NCBI GenBank assembly: GCA_023664325.1
Contig: JAMPFS010000015.1
Location: 1 to 57,432 of the forward strand
Length of the DNA stretch: 57,432 bases
Direction: 5' to 3'
From: Clostridium sp.
GTDB lineage: Bacteria; Bacillota; Clostridia; Lachnospirales; Lachnospiraceae
The notes under the pieces are model-generated. The model ran no database searches. It was not told the DNA's origin and worked only from the letters and a program-made list of their open reading frames with translations. The first letter of the stretch is position 1; each line of letters starts with the position of its first letter. Shown in pieces: positions 28,022 to 36,913 of this stretch. A program made the position numbers and the translations under genes.

Positions 28022-29980
28022 ATGCCAAGAAAGAAAAAAGGAAGCTTGTCTATCAACAGTGACAATATTTTCCCAATTATCAAGAAATGGTTATATTCAG
28101 ACCATGACATTTTTGTGCGCGAGATTGTTTCAAATGCCTGCGATGCCATAACCAAGTTAAGAAAACTTGCGATGATCGGTGAGTACGAGGAGGCTGCGGA
28201 TGAAAAATACCGTATCGACGTAATCGCAAGCCCTACCGACAAAACACTGACATTCATTGATAATGGTATCGGTATGACTGCGGATGAGGTAAATGAATAT
28301 ATCAATCAGATTGCATTTTCCGGCGCATCAGACTTTTTGGAGAAATATAAGGACAAGGCAACGGACGACCAGATTATCGGTCATTTCGGTTTAGGATTTT
28401 ACTCTGCCTTTATGGTCGCTGACAAAGTTACCATCCAGACATGTTCCTACCAGAAGGATGCGGAACCTGTATTTTGGGAATGTGACGGCGGCACTGACTA
28501 CATTATGTCAACTGGGAACCGTGACGTGCATGGTACGGAAATCACCCTTTATCTGAATGAGGACTGCTATGAATTTGCAAATGAATACCGGGTAAAGGAA
28601 GTGTTGGAGAAATACTGTTCTTTCATGCCGGAGGAGATTTACTTTACCAATGCGGATGCTGCCAAAGAAGAAGAAAATGATGTAGTGGATTCTGATGTAG
28701 TAGATGAAACGGTTCCGGATGAAGACGCCACGGGGGATGCTGCCGAAGGCGAGACCGAAAAGGAACCGGAAACTCCAAAGGAAACACCAATCAATGAGAC
28801 TCATCCACTGTGGACCAAGCATCCGAATGACTGCACCGAAGAAGAGTATAAGGAATTTTACCGCAAGGTATTCCTTGATTTCAAAGAGCCGTTATTCTGG
28901 ATTCACCTTAACATGGACTATCCTTTTAACTTAAAGGGTATCCTTTACTTCCCTCGCTTTAACTCAGAATACGAAACCTTAGAGGGAACCATTAAGCTGT
29001 ATAACAATCAGGTATTTATTGCAGATAATATCAAGGAGGTCATTCCGGAATTTCTTCTGTTGTTAAAAGGCGTTATCGACTGTCCTGATCTTCCGCTTAA
29101 CGTATCCCGCAGCGCGCTGCAAAATGACGGTTTCGTAAAGAAGATTTCTGACTATATCACCAAAAAGGTGGCAGATAAACTTTCCGGCATGTATAAGACG
29201 GAGCGGGAATCCTACGAAAGCTACTGGGATGATTTAAGCCCGTTCATCAAATTTGGCTGCCTGAAAGACAACAAATTTGACGAGAAGATGAAAGACTATA
29301 TCCTGTACAAAGATATCGCCGGCAAGTACGTTACACTTCCTGAATATCTGGAAGCAGGCAAGGAAAAATACGAAAACACTGTATTCTACACGGATGATGA
29401 AAAGGTACAATCCCAATATATCAATATGTTCAGGGAACAGGAAATCAATGTCGTTGTCCTTACCCACAACATTGACACGCCATTTATCACCCACCAGGAG
29501 CAGCAAAATGATAAGCTGAAATTTACCCGTGTGGATTCCGGTGTAACCGATACCTTTAAGGAAGAGGTTTCGGAAGAAGAAATGAAAGAGTCTACTGATA
29601 AGCTGTCTGAGATATTTAAAAAGGCGCTCAGCAATGACAAGCTTACCGTGAAAGTCGAAAAGCTGAAAAATACCTCCATTTCTTCCATGATTACTCTTTC
29701 AGAGGAAACAAGAAGAATGCAGGATATGATGAAAGCTTACAGCATGAACGGCATGATGTCACCTGATATGTTCGGTGATTCCCAGCAGACTCTCCTGTTA
29801 AATGCAAATAATGATCTGGTTCAGTTCATTTTAGCAAACCCGGAGGGAGAAAATACCGATATTGTCTGTGAACAGCTTTATGACCTGGCGCTGCTGGCAC
29901 ATACCCCGCTTGATGCAGAGTCGATGACACGATTCATTACCCGAAGCAATAAAATTTTATCCATGCTGACAAAAGAATAA
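28022..29980 (+). CDS. htpG: Chaperone HtpG (Hsp90) with an acidic linker
   Basis: ATP-driven cytosolic chaperone, 652 aa. The N-domain GHKL ATPase shows REIVSNACDA, DNGIGM, SGASDF and GHFGLGFYS; the middle domain has LYFPRF and the catalytic loop NVSRSALQ. Between them residues 211-256 form a strongly acidic low-complexity stretch (Asp/Glu/Val/Thr/Pro) like the charged linker of eukaryotic Hsp90, which typical HtpG lacks. Another oddity is the N-terminal basic MPRKKKGS. AGGAG precedes the start. CIRCE implies HrcA control. Confidence 0.96.
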   Translation: MPRKKKGSLSINSDNIFPIIKKWLYSDHDIFVREIVSNACDAITKLRKLAMIGEYEEAADEKYRIDVIASPTDKTLTFIDNGIGMTADEVNEYINQIAFSGASDFLEKYKDKATDDQIIGHFGLGFYSAFMVADKVTIQTCSYQKDAEPVFWECDGGTDYIMSTGNRDVHGTEITLYLNEDCYEFANEYRVKEVLEKYCSFMPEEIYFTNADAAKEEENDVVDSDVVDETVPDEDATGDAAEGETEKEPETPKETPINETHPLWTKHPNDCTEEEYKEFYRKVFLDFKEPLFWIHLNMDYPFNLKGILYFPRFNSEYETLEGTIKLYNNQVFIADNIKEVIPEFLLLLKGVIDCPDLPLNVSRSALQNDGFVKKISDYITKKVADKLSGMYKTERESYESYWDDLSPFIKFGCLKDNKFDEKMKDYILYKDIAGKYVTLPEYLEAGKEKYENTVFYTDDEKVQSQYINMFREQEINVVVLTHNIDTPFITHQEQQNDKLKFTRVDSGVTDTFKEEVSEEEMKESTDKLSEIFKKALSNDKLTVKVEKLKNTSISSMITLSEETRRMQDMMKAYSMNGMMSPDMFGDSQQTLLLNANNDLVQFILANPEGENTDIVCEQLYDLALLAHTPLDAESMTRFITRSNKILSMLTKE

Positions 29981-30024
29981 CAGACAGCGCAGTGCCAGGC
30001 ATGTACCGGCATTGGACTGTTACA

Positions 30025-30077
30025 GAAAGAGAACCGGTGTTTCCGCTCCATATGGGTGAAAACACCGGTTCTCTTTT
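30025..30077. terminator. Bidirectional terminator between htpG and the Rrf2 gene
   Basis: AAAGAGAACCGGTGTTT and its complement AAACACCGGTTCTCTTT form a 17-bp stem with U-tracts in both directions, serving the convergent genes on either side. Confidence 0.85.
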
Positions 30078-30090
30078 GTCATACTTCCTT

Positions 30091-30525
30091 TCAGATAACG
30101 TAATCATTGCCTATCTCTGCGCTCCATTCGAGCATATCCTGCAATGTCACATGGTCAATCACGCTCTTAATGGCATCATCCAACATCACCCACAACCGGA
30201 CAGATGTACAGATTGAGGCTCTCGGACAGTCATTTTCATCCCTTTCTAAACAGGCAACCGGCGCCATATCTCCCTCTGTCAGCCGCAGAATCATGCCAAC
30301 CGTATATTCTTTCGGCTCCTTTGCAAGACGATAACCTCCCGAAGCGCCTCTCAGGCTTTTTACATATCCGGCGCGCTTTAACGAAGTCACAATCTGTTCG
30401 AGATATTTCTCTGAAATCCCCTCCCGTTTTGCAACATCTTTAATTCTTACCATTTCACCTGTGTTATGCCTGGCGAGATCGAGCATCAGGCGCAATGCAT
30501 ATCTTCCCTTTGTTGAAATCTTCAT
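30091..30525 (-). CDS. Rrf2-family transcriptional regulator (IscR-like)
   Basis: At 144 aa: MKISTKGRYALRLMLDLA start, winged-helix DNA-binding domain with EGISEKYLEQIVTSLKRAGYV and the wing RGASGGYRLAK. The C-terminal part has three Cys (in VACLERDEND, CPRAS and ICTS) in the place where IscR-type members hold an Fe-S cluster. It may therefore sense Fe-S status, oxidants or cysteine; the target is not visible. A palindrome in its own promoter suggests autoregulation. Confidence 0.9.
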   Translation of the reverse strand: MKISTKGRYALRLMLDLARHNTGEMVRIKDVAKREGISEKYLEQIVTSLKRAGYVKSLRGASGGYRLAKEPKEYTVGMILRLTEGDMAPVACLERDENDCPRASICTSVRLWVMLDDAIKSVIDHVTLQDMLEWSAEIGNDYVI

Positions 30526-30575
30526 CTATATCACTCCTTGAGCATCCGCTGCCATCATTTCTTTTACTTACGACA

Positions 30576-30605
30576 AGTATACTCTTTTCCTAGTGGAATA
30601 GTCAA
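30576..30605 (-). promoter_or_regulatory. Promoter of the Rrf2 gene with palindromic spacer
   Basis: TTGACT (30605-30600), an 18-nt spacer and TATACT (30581-30576) on the minus strand. The spacer holds TTCC-ACTA-GGAA, a short palindrome suitable as an autoregulatory operator. Confidence 0.6.
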
Positions 30606-30628
30606 GATTTATTTTCGGGCATGTAACT

Positions 30629-32404
30629 TTAGGCATCTATCACACGAAATCCCTCGAATGCGCGCTCGATATTCATGATTCCATAACCCCAAATTGGCGT
30701 TGGGTACTGCATATCGGGATCACGGACTGCGCCTCTTAGGAAAAAGCTCTTAATCTGTCCGGAAAAAAACATGTTGTTGCGGTCATTTTCCAGATCCCAC
30801 TGAAAAAACTGGGCAAACATACCGGCGCTATGGGCTGCCGCCACAGAAGTGCCGGAGCGGGTGACAAAATTATTCCTCAAACCCGGACCCGTAATATTGA
30901 CTCCCGGCGCTGTCAGATCCGGTTTTACCTGATCCCTTGCATTATAACCACGGCTTGCCTGCGCGAAAATACTTCCATTCAGATGGTTATATGCGGTCAT
31001 TGTCATGGAACTCTTTTCATTTCCCGGAACCGTAATCGTATCGTCCGGATTCCCCTTCAAAAAATACGTATTGTCCTGTAAGAACTGCCGAAGCGGCATC
31101 CAGATATTAAAGGTTCTCTGCTGACCCTCATCTGCATAAACCAAAAAACGCCAGATGCCGGGAGGCGGATTGATTAAGCGGACAAAGATAAGCTGATTTC
31201 CCGAATATGCCTCTGCAAGCTGGTATGCCACATATACAGTGGTTCGTGAAAGGGGCAGGGAAATAAGCTCCTCCCTTCCAAAACGGGGCGCGATACGCTC
31301 GATCCGGTCACCACGCGGAGAGACAATTCCCAGCGCAAAGGTATTTGGCGCATTTCCCCACAGTTCAAAAGTAAGCCCGCTTTGTCCGGCATCCACATTG
31401 ATCTCGACCTCGTCATACGCCACATTCTTTGGCAGCCCCCCATAATAGTGAAGCCGTTCCGTTCCCTCGTTTCCTGCCGGAACACTCACCATAATCTCCA
31501 CATTCTGCAAAATGACACTCAGATACTGTTCCAAATACGTCAACCCTTCATGCCCGCCGTTACTGCTGCCAAGCCCAATCAGAAGCGACAACGGTTTTTT
31601 CTTTGCCCTGGAATACTTCAGCAGAAAATCCACGGCATATATGATATCCGTTTCCGAATAGGCGGGTACATCCTGCTTAATCTGAAAAAACTCCCTGAGA
31701 TATGGCTTTGTCTCCTTAAGCTTGACGACCGCTATCTCTGCTCCCGTTGCAATACCCGTAAAATCATTTTCCCGGTTTACGCCTCCTGCTGCAATTCCTG
31801 CGAGAAATGTTCCATGCCCGTCTTCATCCCTTGTCGGAACCAGTTCATATGGATTATCACTTTGCAGCGCCTCATTAATCTGGGCATTGGTATAAGCAGT
31901 TCCATAAAGCGGCAGCGTTACCGTTTGGGTCTGCTGTTCGGTTTTCAGTGTGGCAACCATAACCGACCGCTCTTCCTCCGACATGTTCACATTCTCCGGA
32001 TCTTCTTTCCGTATTGTCTGATCCCAGATGATCCCGATCCGGCTGTTGCCATTTACATCACGAAACAACGCATTATCATACATAATTCCCGTATCAATGA
32101 TTCCGACAATGACTCCGGAACCGTCCAGACCCAGGTAGGACGGACTCTGTATCTGCTTCACGCCCGTCACCTCCATATTGGAGGAATCCATCAGCCCAAA
32201 CAATTTCGGAACCGAGGAATACGGAACATTTTCCAAATTCGTCAAATAGGAATTTTCCGTTTGCAGATGAAAAATCTCAATCCTGTCTTCAATTTCATTG
32301 ATACAGCTATCAGGATAAAACCTCAGTATCGAACGGTTTCCCTCGTGCAGATTCACAATCAAATCCATGTAATCATTGCTATATATCATATCCTGGCAGG
32401 TCAT
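30629..32404 (-). CDS. S8 (subtilisin-like) serine peptidase, Csp-like
   Basis: At 591 aa with the full triad: Asp104 (VGIIDTGI), His197 (DEDGHGTFLAG) and Ser520 (RSGTSVAAAHSAG). A long insert sits between His and Ser, as in clostridial CspA/B/C germination proteases and their non-sporulation relatives. No signal peptide is seen (MTCQDMIYSNDYMDLIV), so it appears cytosolic or exported unusually. The N-terminal about 90 residues resemble the Csp prodomain. AAGGAG precedes the ATG. Being a monocistron between the Rrf2 and M18 genes, context gives no role. Confidence 0.9.
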   Translation of the reverse strand: MTCQDMIYSNDYMDLIVNLHEGNRSILRFYPDSCINEIEDRIEIFHLQTENSYLTNLENVPYSSVPKLFGLMDSSNMEVTGVKQIQSPSYLGLDGSGVIVGIIDTGIMYDNALFRDVNGNSRIGIIWDQTIRKEDPENVNMSEEERSVMVATLKTEQQTQTVTLPLYGTAYTNAQINEALQSDNPYELVPTRDEDGHGTFLAGIAAGGVNRENDFTGIATGAEIAVVKLKETKPYLREFFQIKQDVPAYSETDIIYAVDFLLKYSRAKKKPLSLLIGLGSSNGGHEGLTYLEQYLSVILQNVEIMVSVPAGNEGTERLHYYGGLPKNVAYDEVEINVDAGQSGLTFELWGNAPNTFALGIVSPRGDRIERIAPRFGREELISLPLSRTTVYVAYQLAEAYSGNQLIFVRLINPPPGIWRFLVYADEGQQRTFNIWMPLRQFLQDNTYFLKGNPDDTITVPGNEKSSMTMTAYNHLNGSIFAQASRGYNARDQVKPDLTAPGVNITGPGLRNNFVTRSGTSVAAAHSAGMFAQFFQWDLENDRNNMFFSGQIKSFFLRGAVRDPDMQYPTPIWGYGIMNIERAFEGFRVIDA

Positions 32405-32504
32405 GATGATTTCTCCTTACCGAAATAACCCTGTCGCATTTATCATATTCAAAATTTTTTATTTTGTGCCGGTTCCCCTCTCCCGGCAGTCTGCCGCCAT
32501 CACA

Positions 32505-32542
32505 CAAAAAAAGAGTCCTTTTCAAACGCTGAATAAGAACTC
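32505..32542 (-). terminator. Terminator after the second M18 gene
   Basis: On the minus strand GAGTTCTT and AAGGACTC pair (one G-U) around a 14-nt loop, followed by TTTTTTTG. Confidence 0.65.
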
Positions 32543-32580
32543 CTTTTTACAGAAACCATAGTTGTAAATGCCATTATTTA

Positions 32581-33960
32581 CTACATATCTTTCAGAAATG
32601 CCTTATAAGACTTCATCGCTTCATAGATATCCGCCTTGCTGGTGATTTCCCACGGCGCATGCATATTTAAGACTGCAACGCCACTGTCAATCACATTCAT
32701 TCCGTACAGTGATAAAATATAGGCAATCGTTCCGCCGCCGCCTATATCTACCTTGCCAAGCTCTGCTGTCTGAAATGCCACCTTATTATCATCCATCACC
32801 TTACGGAGTTTTCCGATATACTCTGCATTGGCATCATTTGACCCGGACTTGCCACGGGAGCCGGTGAACTTATTAAACACGACGCCCCGCCCAAAATAGG
32901 CTGCATTTTTCTTCTCAAAGGCACTGGCGTAATTGGGATCATATGCCGCTGACACATCAGAGGATAACATATAAGAGGCGGCAAGGCATCTCTTAAGCTT
33001 TAACTCCGAGTACTCACCCATTGCCTCCATCAGCTCTGCTGCCGAATTTTCAAAGAATTTGGACTGCATGCCCGTTGCGCCAACGGATCCAATCTCTTCC
33101 TTATCCACTAGCAGGCAGCAGGCAGTGCGGTTTACCCCGTCCATGTCAAACATGGCTGCCGCAGACGTGTAGGCGCATACTCTGTCATCCTGTCCGTAAG
33201 CCATAATCATAGACTCGTCAATGCCCGCATTTCTCGCCTTGCCTGCCGGCACAATTTCAAGTTCTGCGGAGAGGAAATCTTCCTCTTCCATGTCATACTT
33301 CTCTTTCAGAATAGAAAGCACCATTTTCTTAACAGCCTCTTTTTCTTCCTTTGGCAGCGGCTTACTGCCAAATAAAATGTCAAGCTGCTCGCCTTCCACA
33401 ACCTTTGCTGCCTTTTTGTCCATCTGCTCCTGGGCTAAATGAATCAACAGATCCGTCACACAAAATACAGGATCCTTATCCTCCTCACCGATTACCACAT
33501 CAACAACCGTTCCGTCTTTTTTTGCAATGACGCCATGTATGGCAAGAGGCAGTGTCACCCATTGGTATTTCTTGATTCCTCCATAATAGTGGGTATCCAA
33601 ATACGCAAAATCCGTATCTTCATACAGGGGATTCTGCTTCACATCCATCCGTGGGGAATCAATATGCGCGCCTAAAATATTCATGCCCTCCACCATCGGT
33701 CTCCTGCCAATCTGAAATAAAGCAACCGCCTTTTTCATATTGACTGCATATACTTTATCACCTGCCTGTAATCTCTTTCCAGACTGTATCACATCTGCCA
33801 AATCCTCATATCCGTTTGCTTTTGCCAGCTTCACAATCTGTTTGACACATTCTCTCTCTGTTTTCCCTTTATCCAAAAAATGGCGGTATTCCTTACACAG
33901 CTTTTCAAGCTCCTTCAATTCTCTTTTGCTATAATCCTTCCATGCGTTCCGGCGTTCCAT
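32581..33960 (-). CDS. M18 family metallo-aminopeptidase (second copy)
   Basis: At 459 aa it is longer than the copy at 23771-25036. Metal-site motifs are GAHIDSPRMDVKQ, LLVDKEEIGSVGATGMQS and NMHAPWEITSKADIYE. The N-terminal WKDYSKRELKELEKLCKEYRHF helix is typical of the ApeA-like clostridial branch (annotated as aminopeptidase 1). It probably removes N-terminal residues from peptides in the cytosol. GGAGG 7 nt before the ATG and a clear promoter upstream mark it as a single-gene unit. Confidence 0.94.
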   Translation of the reverse strand: MERRNAWKDYSKRELKELEKLCKEYRHFLDKGKTERECVKQIVKLAKANGYEDLADVIQSGKRLQAGDKVYAVNMKKAVALFQIGRRPMVEGMNILGAHIDSPRMDVKQNPLYEDTDFAYLDTHYYGGIKKYQWVTLPLAIHGVIAKKDGTVVDVVIGEEDKDPVFCVTDLLIHLAQEQMDKKAAKVVEGEQLDILFGSKPLPKEEKEAVKKMVLSILKEKYDMEEEDFLSAELEIVPAGKARNAGIDESMIMAYGQDDRVCAYTSAAAMFDMDGVNRTACCLLVDKEEIGSVGATGMQSKFFENSAAELMEAMGEYSELKLKRCLAASYMLSSDVSAAYDPNYASAFEKKNAAYFGRGVVFNKFTGSRGKSGSNDANAEYIGKLRKVMDDNKVAFQTAELGKVDIGGGGTIAYILSLYGMNVIDSGVAVLNMHAPWEITSKADIYEAMKSYKAFLKDM

Positions 33961-33993
33961 ACAAGTGCCTCCTTGTTATATATATGATATTTT

Positions 33994-34021
33994 ATTATAA
34001 TATGATTTTCCAAATCTTCAA
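33994..34021 (-). promoter_or_regulatory. Promoter of the second M18 gene
   Basis: TTGAAG (34021-34016), a 16-nt spacer and TATAAT (33999-33994), about 34 nt before the start codon on the minus strand. Confidence 0.6.
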
Positions 34022-34058
34022 GACTTATTCCCCATAAAATATCCAAACCCATAACAAT

Positions 34059-34700
34059 TCAGTCTCTGCGCCTTTCCCTGATGCAAATTGCAGCCACTGA
34101 CAAAATGATGCCTGCCGCCAGCAGATAACTTTTATCCACGGCATTTTTCCCCTCTGCCGCCGCAACGCTAAACCCAAACAGCCAGAATTTGTCGAGATAT
34201 TTCACTCCTGCTCCCGTGGATACCATATAATAGAAAAGCGGTATCATGTATGCCAGCGCAATATTATCTATCACACTGTAAAACAGGATTCCCAAACTTC
34301 CCAGAAAAAGACAGGTGGAAAATGCTGCAAAAAAACAGGCGCCAAACCGGAACTGGCAATTTCCCTGCTTTAAAAACAGCAGGTATGCCAGCAGCAGGAT
34401 CATGATAAAAACAACTGCCTCGAAAAGCCTGAAACATCGGATTCCGGCAAGCGGCACCTTTTTTGATGCAATCAAATCCCGTATATTTTTGTTTGTGTCC
34501 GGCAAAAACAGCGGCACCATTAAAATCACTCCCAAAAAACACAAATACCGCTCTAAAATGATTGCCACCCGGACTTCGTCCAGGTTTTCCACCCCCATAA
34601 AAAGCGGGGAAACCACACAGAACAAAACTGCCACAATCATATGGGTGCGCAGATTATGCTTCCAATTTACTGTTAAGATGGATACGCTTTGCTCTAACAC
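34059..34700 (-). CDS. ABC-2-type membrane protein (second permease of the TCS-ABC operon)
   Basis: At 213 aa with about six hydrophobic segments and a basic C-terminus (RERRRD). It starts at GTG 34700 behind GGGGGA and overlaps the preceding permease gene by 47 nt, so translation is coupled. It has no recognisable motif beyond membrane helices. Position and size fit the second membrane subunit of an exporter with the ATPase at 35919-36815. It is the last gene of the operon. Confidence 0.75.
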   Translation of the reverse strand: MLEQSVSILTVNWKHNLRTHMIVAVLFCVVSPLFMGVENLDEVRVAIILERYLCFLGVILMVPLFLPDTNKNIRDLIASKKVPLAGIRCFRLFEAVVFIMILLLAYLLFLKQGNCQFRFGACFFAAFSTCLFLGSLGILFYSVIDNIALAYMIPLFYYMVSTGAGVKYLDKFWLFGFSVAAAEGKNAVDKSYLLAAGIILSVAAICIRERRRD

Positions 34701-35928
34701 CGGTAAATTCCCCCTTTCTCTTTTTGCTGTACAGAAATACGGTCAGCAGCAGCAAGCCCAATGCCAACACAGTGTAAAACAGGCGGTTTCGCAAAAGTTC
34801 CCCTTTCATCTGCTCAAAAAGCGCATACTGCCCTACCGTATTCCATCTCGGTATCAGATTCCACCCCGTACAATCTACAAGATCGCCGCTTGACACAAAG
34901 ATACTTGCAAACCACCATGCTCCCTGAATCAGAATGGCAGCTGCGCTGTCCGTAAGCTCCGTAAAGAAAAATCCGGCTGACAGGCTCACCATGATAATTG
35001 GTAAAAGCCAGAATCCGATGTACTTTACAAATGCCAGCGCATCATATGCGGCTCCGATATGCTTTGCATAATAAGCAGCTTCCACCAGCGTGACACAGCT
35101 CAACAGCACAACCGGTATCATTACCATGATGACAGCGGCGGCATATCGGCTTAAAATCACCGCAAAAGCACCTGCCTTCTTCGTATAAATCACCTGCTCC
35201 GCCTGCGCCTTTTTATCCCGCATGCCCCTTGTCACTGCCAAAAGCACCGGCAAAATTCCCAGCACAATCCCCATATAATCACAAAAAAGCCTTGCATACG
35301 CATTGGTAATCTTATCCTCCCGGATATAGCTCTCATACTCTGCCTCTGCCTCCTCATAAGAAACCGGTCTTGTCGTATATTGCAGGGCAGACTTCTGATA
35401 GGAACTGCCCCCTCCTAACATCTTATCAATCTTCTGCATCTCAGCGGCAAAAGTCTCAAAAGAAAGCCCCTGTTTTATGGAAATTTCCATAGCAGGCAGA
35501 GAAGACTCCATAACCGGTTCGCCATGCTCCGCTTTCTCCTCAATGATTTCCTGAACCTTTTCCTCATAATCGGCAATCAACGCATCAAGATCCTCTATGC
35601 CTGTTCCCGTAATAGCGCAAATGCCCTCTGCAACCATTTGCTGTTCCTCATCATCCGCTACTACTTTTTTATAGAAACCAACCGGATACGTAATATATTC
35701 GCCTCTGCTGTACTCACTAACCAGTTCTGTCAGGACATTATCCATAATCAGCTTCTGATCCGCCGTCCTTGTCACACCGTAATCTTCATATCCCGGCTCC
35801 GGCTTTATCATCGGCACAAAAACACCCATCTGCGAAACAAAATGCAATAGCAGACAGGCGAGAAAGATATAATAGGTTACACTCTTTATATATTGCATGC
35901 ATTCCTTTTGCAGCAATGTTAAAAACAT
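34654..35928 (-). CDS. ABC-2-type transporter permease
   Basis: At 424 aa: N-terminal membrane segment (about 15-37), a long external region (about 40-210) with an acidic helix (EEKVQEIIEEKAEHGE), then five or six membrane segments to residue 405 and a basic tail. This layout (one helix, big extracellular domain, helix bundle) is that of ABC-2 exporters. It overlaps the ATPase stop by 10 nt with GGGAGA before its ATG. The large outside domain may contact the substrate or the adjacent sensor kinase; that is inference. Confidence 0.82.
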   Translation of the reverse strand: MFLTLLQKECMQYIKSVTYYIFLACLLLHFVSQMGVFVPMIKPEPGYEDYGVTRTADQKLIMDNVLTELVSEYSRGEYITYPVGFYKKVVADDEEQQMVAEGICAITGTGIEDLDALIADYEEKVQEIIEEKAEHGEPVMESSLPAMEISIKQGLSFETFAAEMQKIDKMLGGGSSYQKSALQYTTRPVSYEEAEAEYESYIREDKITNAYARLFCDYMGIVLGILPVLLAVTRGMRDKKAQAEQVIYTKKAGAFAVILSRYAAAVIMVMIPVVLLSCVTLVEAAYYAKHIGAAYDALAFVKYIGFWLLPIIMVSLSAGFFFTELTDSAAAILIQGAWWFASIFVSSGDLVDCTGWNLIPRWNTVGQYALFEQMKGELLRNRLFYTVLALGLLLLTVFLYSKKRKGEFTGVRAKRIHLNSKLEA

Positions 35929-36815
35929 GATACATCTCCCCTTTCCTGATACATGAGAAACATGTAGGCATCCTCCACATTTACCTCACAGGGACTTGCG
36001 CCGGCAAATAAATCCTGTACCGGATTTTTAAGCAGAAAACGCACCGTCACATGATTCCCCTGGACAAGCTGTCCTGTTACCAGATATTCCGATTTCACTT
36101 TTTCAAGCTCCATTCTTGAGATATCTGCCGTAAATACATTCCCCTCTGCCCTCTCTAAAAGTTCGGCAACCGTTCCCTTGAACAGAATTTCACCGGCATC
36201 CATAACCGCTATGTTTTCACAGGTTGCTTCCACATCACCGACAATATGTGTGGACAAAATAACAATCCGCTGTTCTGCAATCTCGCATAGCAGATTCCGG
36301 AACCTCACCCGTTCTTCCGGATCTAAGCCCGCGGTCGGCTCATCCACAATCAGCACCTTCGGATCATGTAAAACAGCCTGGGCAATTCCCAGTCTTCTTC
36401 TCATGCCACCGGACATCGCCTTCACCCTTGTATGGTAGTTATTCTGTAAGTTCACCCGCTCCAAAAGCTCCGGAATCCGTTGTTTCCTCTCTGCCTTCTT
36501 AAGACCGGACAGCGCGCCTAAGTAATCCATTGCCTCATAAACCGTCATATTCCCATACATGGAAAAATCCTGCGGAAGATAACCTGTCATCTGCCTGACC
36601 TTTCCGGCATGCGCAACCGGCACGCCACAAATATCAACCTCACCGCTGTCAGCAGGCAGCAGCGTTGCAATTACCTTCATCAGCGTTGTCTTGCCTGCGC
36701 CATTTCTTCCAAGCAGACCAAACATTCCCATTGGAATATTGAGACTGATATCCTTTAATGCCTGCTTCGATCCGTAAAATTTATTGACTCCATCCAACCA
36801 AATTTCTGTTTCCAC
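35919..36815 (-). CDS. ABC exporter ATP-binding protein
   Basis: At 298 aa from GTG 36815 (GGAGAA upstream). Walker A GLLGRNGAGKTTLMKV, Q-loop GYLPQDFSMYGNMTVYEAM, signature KAMSGGMRRRLGIAQAV, Walker B VLIVDEPTAGLDPEE and switch His in ILSTHIVGDVEATC. The C-terminal about 80 residues form an extra domain. It powers the two permeases that follow. Such units downstream of a two-component pair commonly export or resist peptide antibiotics; no bacteriocin gene is seen here. Confidence 0.93.
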   Translation of the reverse strand: METEIWLDGVNKFYGSKQALKDISLNIPMGMFGLLGRNGAGKTTLMKVIATLLPADSGEVDICGVPVAHAGKVRQMTGYLPQDFSMYGNMTVYEAMDYLGALSGLKKAERKQRIPELLERVNLQNNYHTRVKAMSGGMRRRLGIAQAVLHDPKVLIVDEPTAGLDPEERVRFRNLLCEIAEQRIVILSTHIVGDVEATCENIAVMDAGEILFKGTVAELLERAEGNVFTADISRMELEKVKSEYLVTGQLVQGNHVTVRFLLKNPVQDLFAGASPCEVNVEDAYMFLMYQERGDVSCF

Positions 36816-36913
36816 GTTTCTTCTCCTTTCATACTGCTTTTCACAGAATAAAGAATACTGTAAATTTCTCTATAATTTCCCTATAAACTGTTTTTTACCA
36901 AATCTTCTATCCA

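Noticed and set aside
31382..32428. Plus-strand frame of 348 codons opposite the S8 protease
   Set aside because: The minus strand has the complete catalytic triad and a ribosome site; the plus frame has no recognisable domain.
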